Origin: Symbioplanes lichenis
Lineage (GTDB): Bacteria; Actinomycetota; Actinomycetes; Mycobacteriales; Micromonosporaceae
Reading direction: 5' to 3'
Assembly (NCBI RefSeq): GCF_030709675.1
Contig: NZ_JAUZQD010000022.1
Span: 1-64,000 of the forward strand
DNA length: 64,000 bases
Part shown: positions 1 to 8,193 of the stretch, in pieces
How positions within the stretch are numbered: the stretch's first letter is position 1
Layout: each line of letters starts with the position of its first letter
Translations under genes and position numbers: made by a program
Notes under the pieces: generated by a model
Database searches by the model: none
The model's input: the letters and a program-made list of their open reading frames with translations, nothing else
What the model was told of the DNA's origin: nothing

Positions 1-25
1 AACCCCGCAACGCCAAATCGGGGGG

Positions 26-1003
26 TCACACCGTCCGCAGATCGAGGGTGTTCCAGGTCAGCGCGTCCGGATCCCCGGTCGCCCACCACAGCACCCCGTT
101 GCGGCAGAACACTCCCCGCACCGCCGGACTGATCGGCAGCAACCGGTCCGCGGCCAGGTCGTAGACGTCGAGCGCCTCGGTCCCCGTGACATCCGACGTG
201 GGCCCCGGCGTCGACACCACCTCGAACCGGTCCAGCACCGCCACGTCGTCGATCGCCGCCCGCGACGCCGGTCCCGCGATGCGCCGCCGGCCCGTCCCGT
301 CCACGCGTACGGCGTCGATCCGGGCCAGACCCCCCGACGTGACCACCAGCACGCGGCACCAGACCGGGCTGCACACCGGCTGCTCAGTGTTCGTGGTCGG
401 CCGGCCCGCCGACGCGCCGGTGCGCAGGGACCGCAGAGCACCCGCGCCGTCGGTCAGCCACGGCCAGGCGGTCAATGACCACGAGCCCTCCTCCCGGCGT
501 ACGACCACGGCGCCCCCGGCCAGCGGGACCGACCGGATCTCCGTGACGTCGGTCGCCGACGCCGTGACCCACCACACCGCGGACTCGGCGACCACCACGT
601 CGTACGCCGATGCGTTGAAGATCGTGTTGCCCATGTCGGCCACGAGGTTGCGTACCCCGGTGCCGTCGGTCCTGGCCGTCCAGAGCCCGACCTTGCCGCC
701 GTCGACCGACTCGGTCCACACGAACCCGCCGTCGAAGGTGGTGACCGTGCCGAACTCCGGGTTCCCGGCGGCGGGCAGGCGACGCAGCTCGACGTCGCCG
801 AGCAGGAGACGCACCGAGGAGGAGGAAGGAGCCGTTCCCACCGCCGTGCGCGCGTCGAGGAAGGCAATCGGATGCAGTTTCAGATCACGGAGAACGGCTC
901 GCTCCCCGGCGACGCGAGGAGCAGCGGGCGGAGACGGCGGGAACGCGACCAGCACCCCGCCCGCCCCGAGCGCGAGCACCAGGCCGATCGTGCGGGCGCT
1001 CAC
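26..1003 (-). CDS. Putative secreted or membrane-anchored beta-propeller-like protein
   Basis: I do not recognise a named family. The 325-residue product begins with a hydrophobic N-terminal segment (about residues 5-25, rich in Leu, Ala and Gly) that looks like a signal peptide or anchor. The rest is made of repeating beta-rich stretches with Trp and Asp-Gly turns, as in TolB/WD40-like propellers. The GTG start overlaps the upstream gene's stop in a GTGA overlap, so it is the third gene of an operon with the membrane protein at 1000-1716 and the permease at 1713-2714. It may be an extracytoplasmic partner of that permease; this is inferred from position only. The long open frame upstream of this start lies antisense-free but out of frame with the neighbour and is not coding. 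Confidence 0.6.
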   Translation of the reverse strand: MSARTIGLVLALGAGGVLVAFPPSPPAAPRVAGERAVLRDLKLHPIAFLDARTAVGTAPSSSSVRLLLGDVELRRLPAAGNPEFGTVTTFDGGFVWTESVDGGKVGLWTARTDGTGVRNLVADMGNTIFNASAYDVVVAESAVWWVTASATDVTEIRSVPLAGGAVVVRREEGSWSLTAWPWLTDGAGALRSLRTGASAGRPTTNTEQPVCSPVWCRVLVVTSGGLARIDAVRVDGTGRRRIAGPASRAAIDDVAVLDRFEVVSTPGPTSDVTGTEALDVYDLAADRLLPISPAVRGVFCRNGVLWWATGDPDALTWNTLDLRTV

Positions 1004-1716
1004 TCGTACTGCTGCTTGGGTGGGGTGATCTCCTGCCACCCGGTGACCTGGAGGTAGGGCACCTCGGCGTCGTTGACCGGGTCCTTGGCGACCTTGCCGG
1101 CCCAGGTGCCGGTGACCTGGACCCACGTGTCCGGGGCCACGCCCGCCGGGACGTCGCCCGCGAGCCCCACCTTGATCGGCCGGCCGTCGGCGGCGCAGCA
1201 GGACAGCACCATGCGCGCCAGCGTCGGCTCGCCGCCGGGCCCGGGGGTGATGAAACCCGTCAACCGCAGCGTACGGCCGTCGAGGCTGCGCCCCGCGTCG
1301 AACACCGCCCGCGACGCGTAGTCGAGCAGCCCCACGTCGACCGGCTCGCCGTCGGGCAGCGGCGGATAGTCGGAGTCGGCGTTCTGCGCGGTGAGGACGG
1401 ATCCGGCCTGCCCCGCCGCGTACGACCCGAGGGCGGGCGGCGCCACGAGCAGCAGTCCGAGCACGGGCAGCAGGAGCAGCCAGCCGACCCGGGGCTCGTG
1501 ATGGTGCCCGTGCCCGTCGTCGTGCTCCTCCGCGCGGCGTGACCGGAGCTCGTACCAAAGGGTCATGACGGCCGCGGCCACCAGCAGCACGCCGGCGCCG
1601 ATGAGGAAGGGCCGCAGACCTTCCTTCACATACCGGAGGTACGTGTCGCCGAGGCTCGCCCGCAGGATGGCGCCCCCGAACAGCAGCATGATGACGGCCT
1701 GCGCCTGCCGGTTCAC
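1000..1716 (-). CDS. TIGR03943-type membrane protein (YcgQ-like), permease partner
   Basis: This 238-residue protein starts with two hydrophobic spans (about 5-25 and 35-52), then a His/Asp/Glu-rich patch (HDDGHGHHHEP, a likely metal-binding stretch), a third span, and an extracytoplasmic C-terminal beta domain with an SCC motif. This is the layout of the TIGR03943/DUF1980 family, which is characteristically encoded next to YraQ/YcgR-type permeases. Here the permease gene directly precedes it with a 4-base overlap (1713-1716), and a third gene follows with another 4-base overlap. A role in metal or anion efflux with the permease is inferred from the His-rich patch and from the pairing; the substrate is unknown. 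Confidence 0.75.
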   Translation of the reverse strand: MNRQAQAVIMLLFGGAILRASLGDTYLRYVKEGLRPFLIGAGVLLVAAAVMTLWYELRSRRAEEHDDGHGHHHEPRVGWLLLLPVLGLLLVAPPALGSYAAGQAGSVLTAQNADSDYPPLPDGEPVDVGLLDYASRAVFDAGRSLDGRTLRLTGFITPGPGGEPTLARMVLSCCAADGRPIKVGLAGDVPAGVAPDTWVQVTGTWAGKVAKDPVNDAEVPYLQVTGWQEITPPKQQYE

Positions 1717-2714
1717 AGCAGCACCGCCCCGAAGCCGGCGCCGACGACGATCGCCGCGACGAACGTGGCCGGCGCGAACCGGACCGCGAACCGCCGCCCG
1801 AACACCCCGGCCTGCATGCTGATCAGCTTGAGGTCGACCATCGGGCCCACCACCAGGAACACGAGTCGCGACGTGAGCGAGAACTGCGACAGCGACGCGG
1901 CGACGAACGCGTCGGCCTCACTGCAGATCGACAGGAGTACGGCCAGAGCCGCGAGCGCCAGGATCGACAACAGGTGGTTCCCGGCGAGCGCGTTGAGCCA
2001 GCGCTCCGGAACAAGCACATTGATCGTCGCCGCCGCCGCGGCCCCGAGCACGAGGAACCCGCCCGCGTGCATCGTGTCGTGCCGCACCGCCGCCCAGAAC
2101 GCCTGCGCCCGCGACATGCCGTCCAGATCGGGCCGGTGCGGCAGCTTGATCCACTCGGCCTTGCCCAGTCGCAGCCACAGCCAGCCCATCGCGACGGCCA
2201 CGACCAGGCTGGCGACGCCCCGGCCGACGACCATCTCCGGGTTCCGCGGGAAGGCGACGGCGGTCGCGGTCAGCACGATCGGATTGATCGCGGGCGCGGC
2301 CAGCAGGAACGCCAGCGCGGCGGCGGGCGTGACACCCCGGCGGATGAGCGACCCGGCGATCGGCACGCTGCCGCACTCGCACCCGGGCAGCACCACGCCC
2401 GCGAGCCCGGCGGTGGGCACGGCGAGGGCCGGATGCCTCGGCAGCGCCTTGGCCCAGAAGCTGCGCGGCACGAACACGGCGATGACGGCCGAGAGCACGA
2501 CACCGAACACGAGGAACGGCACGGCCTGCACGAGCACGGACACGAACACCGTGGTCCACGTCTGCAGCCGCGGGTCGGAGATCAGCGACGCGAGCGGGTT
2601 CCGGAAGACGACCAGGAGCACGAGCAGCCCGGCCAGCACCTCCACCGACCCGATGCGGCCCTTCTTCGGCGACGGCGGCGCGGGCGCCTCGGGCTGCGCT
2701 GTAGCGGTCAACAA
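1713..2714 (-). CDS. YraQ/ArsP_1-family permease
   Basis: This is a 333-residue polytopic membrane protein with roughly eight hydrophobic segments after a Pro-rich cytoplasmic N-terminus. The conserved PGCECG motif with Cys112 and Cys114 is diagnostic of the DUF318/ArsP_1 permease family, which includes methylarsenite exporters and uncharacterised YraQ/YcgR proteins. It is the first gene of a three-gene operon with 4-base overlaps, followed by its usual TIGR03943-type partner. The ATG is used as start because no in-frame upstream start with a ribosome site is visible. The substrate cannot be read from sequence; arsenicals or a divalent metal are the main options. Confidence 0.8.
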   Translation of the reverse strand: MLTATAQPEAPAPPSPKKGRIGSVEVLAGLLVLLVVFRNPLASLISDPRLQTWTTVFVSVLVQAVPFLVFGVVLSAVIAVFVPRSFWAKALPRHPALAVPTAGLAGVVLPGCECGSVPIAGSLIRRGVTPAAALAFLLAAPAINPIVLTATAVAFPRNPEMVVGRGVASLVVAVAMGWLWLRLGKAEWIKLPHRPDLDGMSRAQAFWAAVRHDTMHAGGFLVLGAAAAATINVLVPERWLNALAGNHLLSILALAALAVLLSICSEADAFVAASLSQFSLTSRLVFLVVGPMVDLKLISMQAGVFGRRFAVRFAPATFVAAIVVGAGFGAVLL

Positions 2715-2810
2715 ACACTCCCCAGGGGGCGACGGTCGCGGTCACCCTACCCGCCCCGAGGCCCTCCCCGCCCTGTCCGTACGAGTGACCGACGCATGCT
2801 GAACTGCGCA

Positions 2811-3629
2811 TCAGTCCAGGATCGAGCGGAGGGCGGCGGCGAACTTGTCGGGTTGGCCGTGGCCGGGGAGGAAGCCGCCGTGGTGGCTCGGGAAGACGGT
2901 GGGGGTCAGGCCGAGGAGGGCGGCGACGCCGTGGGTGGTGCGGCCGGTGTACGTGTTGCCGGTCTCCTCGCCGACGGCGATGACGATGCGGGTGGGGACG
3001 CCGGTGAGGCGGGCGGGGTCGGGCTGGTAGTCGGTGATCGGCCAGGAGGCCTGGGACAGGAGTGGGTCGTCCCCGGGTGACGAGAGAGACGCCGGGGGCA
3101 GCGGAGGGAGCTGGGCGAAGTACTCGTCGGTGAACTCGCCCGGCCACTGGGTCATCGCCATGAAGGCGGCCATGCCGGCGTCGCGGCCGCCGGCCAGGTA
3201 CGCCTCGTGGAAGTGCGCGCGGGCCCGCGCGGCACCCGCCGCGTCGGGGAGGACGGCGTTGATGGGCGGTTCGTGGGCGACGAGGGTGCGGACGTCGTAC
3301 GGGTGGGTGGCCACCAGCTCGAGGGCGGTGACCGCGCCGCCGCTGCTCGCGAAGACGTCGACCGGGGCGAGGGCCAGGTGGTCGATGAGCCGGTGCAGGT
3401 CGGCCGCCTGCTGTTGCGGGGTGTTGTCGGTGCGGCCGTCGGTGCGCTCGCTGCGGCCGAGGCCCCGGGGGTCGTAGCGGATGACGGTCCGGTCGGTGAA
3501 GAGCTCGGCGAGCGCCGTGAAGCCGTCGGCCGTCATGGGCTGGCCGACCATCAGCAGCGGGACCCTGTCGCCCGGGACGTGACGAACGTCGTAGGCCAGC
3601 GTGGCGCCGGGAACGGAGAGTGTGCTCAT
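2811..3629 (-). CDS. Alpha/beta-fold hydrolase
   Basis: The 272-residue cytoplasmic protein has an alpha/beta-hydrolase core: a YDPRGLGRS segment after strand 4, a nucleophile elbow FASSGGA with the likely catalytic Ser96, and a late His in SHHGGF near residue 252. There is no signal peptide. It resembles the broad esterase / peroxidase-like hydrolase group, and the substrate cannot be assigned. It is divergent from the SfnB-like gene at 3649, separated by only 19 bases, so the two start regions share a very compact promoter. Confidence 0.8.
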   Translation of the reverse strand: MSTLSVPGATLAYDVRHVPGDRVPLLMVGQPMTADGFTALAELFTDRTVIRYDPRGLGRSERTDGRTDNTPQQQAADLHRLIDHLALAPVDVFASSGGAVTALELVATHPYDVRTLVAHEPPINAVLPDAAGAARARAHFHEAYLAGGRDAGMAAFMAMTQWPGEFTDEYFAQLPPLPPASLSSPGDDPLLSQASWPITDYQPDPARLTGVPTRIVIAVGEETGNTYTGRTTHGVAALLGLTPTVFPSHHGGFLPGHGQPDKFAAALRSILD

Positions 3630-3648
3630 CAGGTGACACTATGACGCG

Positions 3649-4821
3649 GTGACGATCGACACGCATGACGCTGCGACAGCTGTCGCCCGAAAGATCGCGG
3701 ACGGGCTGATCCCCGGGGCGATCGCTCGCGACCGGGCGGGCGCGGAGGCCGTACCGGCGGAGGCTCTGGCCTTGCTCGACTCCTCGGGACTGCTCGGGAT
3801 CACGGTGCCCCGCGAGGACGGCGGGCCGGGGCTCGGGCCGGTGACGCTGGCCGAGGTGACGCGGATCATCGCGGCGGCGGACCCGGCCATCGCGCAGGTG
3901 CCGCAGGCGCACTTCCTGCTCGTCGACGTGCTCGCCGTGCACGGGGACAAGGAGACCCGCACCAAGCTGTACGCGGACGTGCTCGCCGGCAAACGCATCG
4001 GCAACGCGCTGGCCGAGCGGGGCGGCAAGCACGCGCAAGACCTCAAGACGCGCATCGAGCGGGACGTCCTGACCGGCAGCAAGTTCTACACCACGGGCGC
4101 GCTCACGTCGGCGTGGATCGCGGTAAGCGCCCTCGACGCGAGCAACAGGCTGACGCTGGCCTTCGTGCCGCGCGAGGCCGAGGGCGTGACGGTCGACACC
4201 GACTGGGACGTCATGGGCCAGCGGGCGACGATCAGCGGCACGGCGACGTTCGACCACGTGCCGGTGGCGCATGTCATCGACTACGCGAGCGCGTACGCGG
4301 TGCCGCAACAGCTCGGCGCCCGCGCGCAGCTGGTCCACGCGGCCATCGAGGTCGGCATCGCCGGGGCGGCGCTGCGGGACGCGCGCGCCTACCTGCGGGA
4401 GAAGGCCCGCCCCTCCACCGAGGCGGTCCGGGCGGGTGCGGCGGTCGCGGCCGACGATCCGCACGTCCTCCACCGGTACGGCCGGATCGCCGCCAAGGTC
4501 CGCGCGGCCGAGGCGCTGCTCGCGGACGCCGCCCGTACGCTGGAGGAGATCGGTCTCGTGCCGGCGACCGCCGGCGACGCCGCCCGCGGGTCCCTGGCCG
4601 TCGCGGCGGCCAAGGCGTTCGGCAGCGAGGTCGCGCTCGAGGCGGCGTCCGACTTGTTCCAGATGTGCGGCACCAGCGCGACGGCGAGCAAGTACGACCT
4701 CGACCGCCACTGGCGCAACGCCCGCACGCACAGCGTCCACGACCCGCTGGACTGGAAGTACCACCACCTGGCGGCCTATGAGCTTGCCGACATCCTTCCC
4801 CCCAACCACGGGCAGTTGTGA
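3649..4821 (+). CDS. SfnB-like acyl-CoA-dehydrogenase-family flavoprotein
   Basis: The 390-residue protein follows the acyl-CoA dehydrogenase fold: N-terminal helical domain to about residue 115, a beta domain (KFYTTGALTSAW, then WDVMGQRATISG), and a C-terminal helical domain ending in an RHWRNARTHSVHDP signature. That signature and the overall sequence fit the SfnB/DszC/monooxygenase-like branch, which handles sulfur compounds with reduced flavin rather than CoA esters. The GTG at 3649 is the only start that gives a full N-terminal domain. No flavin reductase or alkanesulfonate transporter lies nearby, so a sulfur-acquisition role is a family-based inference. Confidence 0.78.
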   Translation: MTIDTHDAATAVARKIADGLIPGAIARDRAGAEAVPAEALALLDSSGLLGITVPREDGGPGLGPVTLAEVTRIIAAADPAIAQVPQAHFLLVDVLAVHGDKETRTKLYADVLAGKRIGNALAERGGKHAQDLKTRIERDVLTGSKFYTTGALTSAWIAVSALDASNRLTLAFVPREAEGVTVDTDWDVMGQRATISGTATFDHVPVAHVIDYASAYAVPQQLGARAQLVHAAIEVGIAGAALRDARAYLREKARPSTEAVRAGAAVAADDPHVLHRYGRIAAKVRAAEALLADAARTLEEIGLVPATAGDAARGSLAVAAAKAFGSEVALEAASDLFQMCGTSATASKYDLDRHWRNARTHSVHDPLDWKYHHLAAYELADILPPNHGQL

Positions 4822-4843
4822 CGGCATAAGATCCACTCGCAAG

Positions 4844-4937
4844 GTGACGGCGACGGAAGCCGGTGCAAGCCCGGCACGGTCGCGCCACTGTTACCGCCGC
4901 TAGGACAAGCGGTGGGAGTCAGACCCGGCGCCGTCAC
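4844..4937 (+). promoter_or_regulatory. Cobalamin riboswitch
   Basis: The 5' leader of the binding-lipoprotein gene folds as a compact cobalamin aptamer. A perfect 9-bp P1 stem pairs 4844-4852 with 4929-4937. Inside are a GCCGG/CCGGC stem-loop (GGAAGCCGGTGCAAGCCCGG), the B12-box GCCACTGT at 4884-4891, an ACCGC/GCGGT hairpin, and GGGAGTCAGACCC, matching the conserved GAGTCAGA element. The start codon lies 42 bases downstream, preceded by GGGGAGG, so control could act on translation initiation. The element says that the operon is turned down when cobalamin is plentiful. Confidence 0.88.
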
Positions 4938-4979
4938 GACATGCCCACCAAGGGACGCGATGTTCCCGGGGAGGTTTCC

Positions 4980-6461
4980 GTGAAACGACTTCTCGCCGCT
5001 CTGCTGCTGTTCGTGGTGGCCGGCTGTTCGACGCCCGCCGCGGACAAGACCGACACCTTCAGCGTGGCGCTGCAGTTCCCGCCCCGATCCGCGTACGCCT
5101 TCGACGCCGACGACGGCGCCCTGCTCATGACGCTCGGGGTCGCCGAGACGCTCACCACGGTGGACGACAAGGCGGAGCCGGCGCCTTCGCTGGCGGTCAA
5201 GTGGGAGCAGACCGGGAGGACGTGGCGCTTCCACCTGCGCCCGGGCGTCACGTTCCACGACGGGACGCCGCTCACCCCGGCCGCGGTCGTGACGGCTCTC
5301 ACGTACATCGCGAAGGTCAGTGCCCCGCCGCGCGCCATTCGCGGCATCGGCTTCCAGATCGCGGCGGCCGGCGCGGAGGCCGTCGACATCACGACCGCGC
5401 AGCCCGACCCGGTGCTGCCCCTGCGGATGAGCAGCGGCAACCTGGCCGTCCTGGCCCCGGCGGCGTACACGAAGGGGCAGCCGGCGGTCATCCGGACCGC
5501 GACCGGTCCCTACGTACTCGAGGAAGTGCAGGGCGCGGACCAGGCGGTCCTCGCCCGCAACGACCACTACTGGGGTACGCCCGCCGGCGCGCGCCGGGTG
5601 ACCGTCCGCTATCTGACCGACCCGCAGAGCCGCGCGCTGGCCCTGCAGTCCGGTGACGTGCAGTTCGCCGAGGGCCTGCCGGACGCGTCGCTCGACCAGC
5701 TCCGGAAGGCCGGCGCCGAGGTCACCTCCTATCCGGCCGCGCGCACGATCGAGCTGCTGCTCAACCAGTCGGCGCCGCCCTTCTCCGACCTGCGTGTCCG
5801 GCAGGCCGTGACCGCCGCGATCGACCGTCCGGCCCTCGCCTCCCAGGTGCTAAACGGCGCCGCCACTCCCGCCGCCGATCTCTTCGGACCGGCCGTGCCG
5901 TGGGGCGTGACCACCGCCCCGGCCGGCGCCGACGTGGCCCGGGCGAAGCAGCTGCTGGCCGAGGCGGGCCACCCGAGCCTCAAGGTGCGGCTCTGGACCT
6001 TCCCGAACCGTCCCGAGCTGCCGCTGCTCGCCACCGCCATCCAGGCCATGCTCGCGAAGGCCGGCATCGAGGTCGAGGTGTCCGTGGGCGACTACGCGGC
6101 GCAGGAGCCGAAGGTGCTCGCGGGCGAGTTCGACATGTTCCTCAACTCGCGCAGCTACCTGTCCGACTTCGCCGACGCGGCGAGCGTGCTGACCTCCGAC
6201 TACACGTGCCAGGGCAGCTACAACATCGACCACTACTGCTCGCCGGAGTTCGACGGGCTCGTCGCCGGGCTGTCCGCGTCCGAGTCGGTCCCGCGGCGGC
6301 AGGCGGGCTTCGCCAAGGCCGCCGCCATGCTGACCGAGGACGCGGCCGGAGTCATGATCGTGCACCCCGCGAACACGGCTGGGCAGCGCGGCGTGACCGG
6401 CTTCGTGCCCGACCCGCTGGGCGTCCGGCCCGTGCTGCCGCAGCTGCAGCCCGCGGGGTGA
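4980..6461 (+). CDS. ABC transporter solute-binding lipoprotein, family 5 (nickel/peptide type), B12-regulated
   Basis: The 493-residue product starts with a lipoprotein signal (lipobox VVAGC near residue 17) and has the SBP_bac_5 fold used by NikA, DppA and OppA, with the family block GVTFHDGTPLTPAAVV. The GTG at 4980 is chosen because it follows GGGGAGG and immediately precedes the Lys-Arg signal peptide; the frame stays open upstream only through the riboswitch. The stop overlaps the next start (GTGA). The riboswitch makes a corrinoid, a cobalt or nickel chelate, or another B12-linked ligand more likely than a peptide. The ligand is inferred, not seen. Confidence 0.88.
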   Translation: MKRLLAALLLFVVAGCSTPAADKTDTFSVALQFPPRSAYAFDADDGALLMTLGVAETLTTVDDKAEPAPSLAVKWEQTGRTWRFHLRPGVTFHDGTPLTPAAVVTALTYIAKVSAPPRAIRGIGFQIAAAGAEAVDITTAQPDPVLPLRMSSGNLAVLAPAAYTKGQPAVIRTATGPYVLEEVQGADQAVLARNDHYWGTPAGARRVTVRYLTDPQSRALALQSGDVQFAEGLPDASLDQLRKAGAEVTSYPAARTIELLLNQSAPPFSDLRVRQAVTAAIDRPALASQVLNGAATPAADLFGPAVPWGVTTAPAGADVARAKQLLAEAGHPSLKVRLWTFPNRPELPLLATAIQAMLAKAGIEVEVSVGDYAAQEPKVLAGEFDMFLNSRSYLSDFADAASVLTSDYTCQGSYNIDHYCSPEFDGLVAGLSASESVPRRQAGFAKAAAMLTEDAAGVMIVHPANTAGQRGVTGFVPDPLGVRPVLPQLQPAG

Positions 6462-7384
6462 GCCGGCTGCTGCGGCGGCTGGTGCTGATCCCGCCGGTGC
6501 TGCTGGCGGTGTCGGTGCCGGTGTTCGCGCTGCCGCGGCTCACGGGCGCCGATCCCGTACGCACCGTCCTGCGCACCCGCGTCGCCTCGGAGGTCCCGGA
6601 CCCGGCCGTGCAGGCCCGGGTCGCCGCCGACTTCGGGCTGGACGGCTCCCCGGTCACGCAGTATCTGCACTGGCTCGGGGCGGCGCTGCGCGGCGATCTG
6701 GGCCTGTCGTTCGTCACGCGGACCCCGGTGGCGGCCGCGATCGGCAGTGCCCTGCTCGTGTCGGGGCTGCTGGCCGTCCTGGCCCTGGCGCTGGCCGCGG
6801 CGGTGGGGCTGCCCGCCGGGGTCCACGCCGCCCGCCGCCCCGGCGGCCCGCTCGACAAGGCCCTGACCGGCGCCGGGATCCTCGGCGTGGCGGTGCCGGA
6901 GTTCGTGCTCGCCCCGGTGCTCGTCCTCGTCTTCGCGGTCGGCGCCGGCGTCGTGCCGGCCGTCGGCTGGGGCTCGCCCCGGCACCTGATCCTCCCCGTG
7001 GTCACCCTGGCCGTCTATCCCGCCGCGCTCGCCGCCCAGCTCGTACGCGCCGAGACCGTCGACGTCCTCGCCCGCCCGCACGTCCGGACCGCCCGCGCCA
7101 ACGGCCTCGCCCCGGCCCGGGTGCTGTGGCGCCACGCCGCCCGGCTGTCCACCACGTCGGTGCTGGCCCTGTCCGGGATGTTCACCGCCGGGCTGATCGG
7201 CGGCTCGGTCGTGGTCGAGGTCGTCTTCGGCATCCCGGGGCTGGGCCGGGTGCTGCACGACGCGGTCCTCGCCCAGGACCTGCCGATGATCCAGGCCGGC
7301 ACGCTCACCGTCGTCGCCGTCGCCCTGCTGGCCGGGGTGCTCGCCGAGGCCGTGCAGCTGGCCCTCGACCCGGTCGCCCGGTGA
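6458..7384 (+). CDS. ABC transporter permease, NikB/DppB type
   Basis: The 308-residue integral membrane protein begins with a typical DppB/NikB first helix followed by a large extracytoplasmic loop (GADPVRTVLR ... QYLHWLGAALRGDLG), and then five more spans. The conserved permease EAA-type loop is recognisable in RTARANGLAPARVLWRHAAR, the contact site for an ATPase. It overlaps the binding-protein gene and the next permease gene by four bases each, so the three are translationally coupled and share the upstream cobalamin riboswitch. Confidence 0.9.
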   Translation: MSRLLRRLVLIPPVLLAVSVPVFALPRLTGADPVRTVLRTRVASEVPDPAVQARVAADFGLDGSPVTQYLHWLGAALRGDLGLSFVTRTPVAAAIGSALLVSGLLAVLALALAAAVGLPAGVHAARRPGGPLDKALTGAGILGVAVPEFVLAPVLVLVFAVGAGVVPAVGWGSPRHLILPVVTLAVYPAALAAQLVRAETVDVLARPHVRTARANGLAPARVLWRHAARLSTTSVLALSGMFTAGLIGGSVVVEVVFGIPGLGRVLHDAVLAQDLPMIQAGTLTVVAVALLAGVLAEAVQLALDPVAR

Positions 7385-8136
7385 GATACGCGCCGGCCGC
7401 CGGCCTGCTGCTCGTGCTGGGCGGGCCGTTCTTCCTGCCCGACCCGGTCGCCGCCGACTTCGGCGCGATCCTCGCCGGTCCGTCCCCCGCCCATCTGCTC
7501 GGCACCGACCAGCTCGGCCGCGACGTCCTCGCCCGGCTGCTCGTGGGAGCCCGGCTCACGCTCGGCCTGACCGCCTCGACCCTCGCGGTCACCGCGGCGG
7601 CCGGAACCCTGCTCGGCCTGGTGGCCGGGTGGACCGGCGCCCGCGTCCTGGTCCGGCTCGCGGACATCCTCGCCGCCCTGCCGACGATCCTGCTCGGCCT
7701 GCTCACGGCGGCGGTGCTCGGCCCGGGAACGGCCTCGATCGCGGTGGCGATCGGCGCGGTCGGCTGGACGCCGTTCACGAGACAGGCCTACCACCTGACC
7801 GTACGGGAGGCCGGCCGCGACTATGTGACGGCGGCGCGCTCGCTCGGCGCCGGGCCCGCCCGGGTGCTGATCCGGCACATCGCCCCGAACATCGCGGCGC
7901 CGCTGGTCGCGCATCTGTGCACGCGGTTCGCCGGGACGCTGCTGACCGTGTCGGGGCTGTCGTTCCTGGGACTGGGCGTGCAGCCGCCGGCGCCGGAGTG
8001 GGGGGCGATGGTCGCGGACGGCCGGGCGTACCTGGTCAGCGCCCCGCACCTGGTCCTCGCCCCGGCCGCCGCCGTCGTCCTCACCGCGACCCTGGCGACG
8101 GTCCTCGGCCGCCGGTCGATCGCCCCGAACCAGTGA
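7381..8136 (+). CDS. ABC transporter permease, NikC/DppC type
   Basis: The 251-residue permease shows the DppC/NikC hallmarks: LGTDQLGRDVLARLLVGAR near residue 40 and the ATPase-contact loop DYVTAARSLGAGPARVLIRHIAPN. It is somewhat shorter than usual because the N-terminal tail is minimal. It ends the operon. The next gene is on the opposite strand and no ABC ATPase lies within the window, so this transporter must use ATPases encoded elsewhere. Its last codons lie in the first copy of a direct repeat shared with the convergent neighbour. Confidence 0.9.
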   Translation: MRYAPAAGLLLVLGGPFFLPDPVAADFGAILAGPSPAHLLGTDQLGRDVLARLLVGARLTLGLTASTLAVTAAAGTLLGLVAGWTGARVLVRLADILAALPTILLGLLTAAVLGPGTASIAVAIGAVGWTPFTRQAYHLTVREAGRDYVTAARSLGAGPARVLIRHIAPNIAAPLVAHLCTRFAGTLLTVSGLSFLGLGVQPPAPEWGAMVADGRAYLVSAPHLVLAPAAAVVLTATLATVLGRRSIAPNQ

Positions 8137-8193
8137 CGCGGCCACGACAGCTTGGTTCGGCCCGGTCAATCGCCCAGGACCAGTGACGCGACC
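8113..8193. repeat. Imperfect 31-bp direct repeat spanning two convergent stop codons
   Basis: Positions 8113-8143 and 8163-8193 match at 27 of 31 bases with a 50-base offset. The first copy holds the permease stop codon (8134-8136) and the second holds the stop of the convergent oxidase (8166-8168). A smaller inverted repeat, CCGAACCA/TGGTTCGG, starting near 8125 and ending near 8160, could form a terminator hairpin serving both genes. Confidence 0.6.

Noticed and set aside
2715..2810. Zur-type operator before the permease operon
   Set aside because: No AT-rich palindrome resembling the actinobacterial Zur box is visible.
1918..4842. Very long minus-strand open frame across several genes
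   Set aside because: Arg/Pro/Gly-rich translation antisense or out of frame to well-supported genes; a GC-skew artefact of high-GC DNA.
8137..8165. ATPase gene or remnant for the B12-regulated importer
   Set aside because: Only 29 bases separate the permease from the convergent gene and no Walker motif is found nearby.
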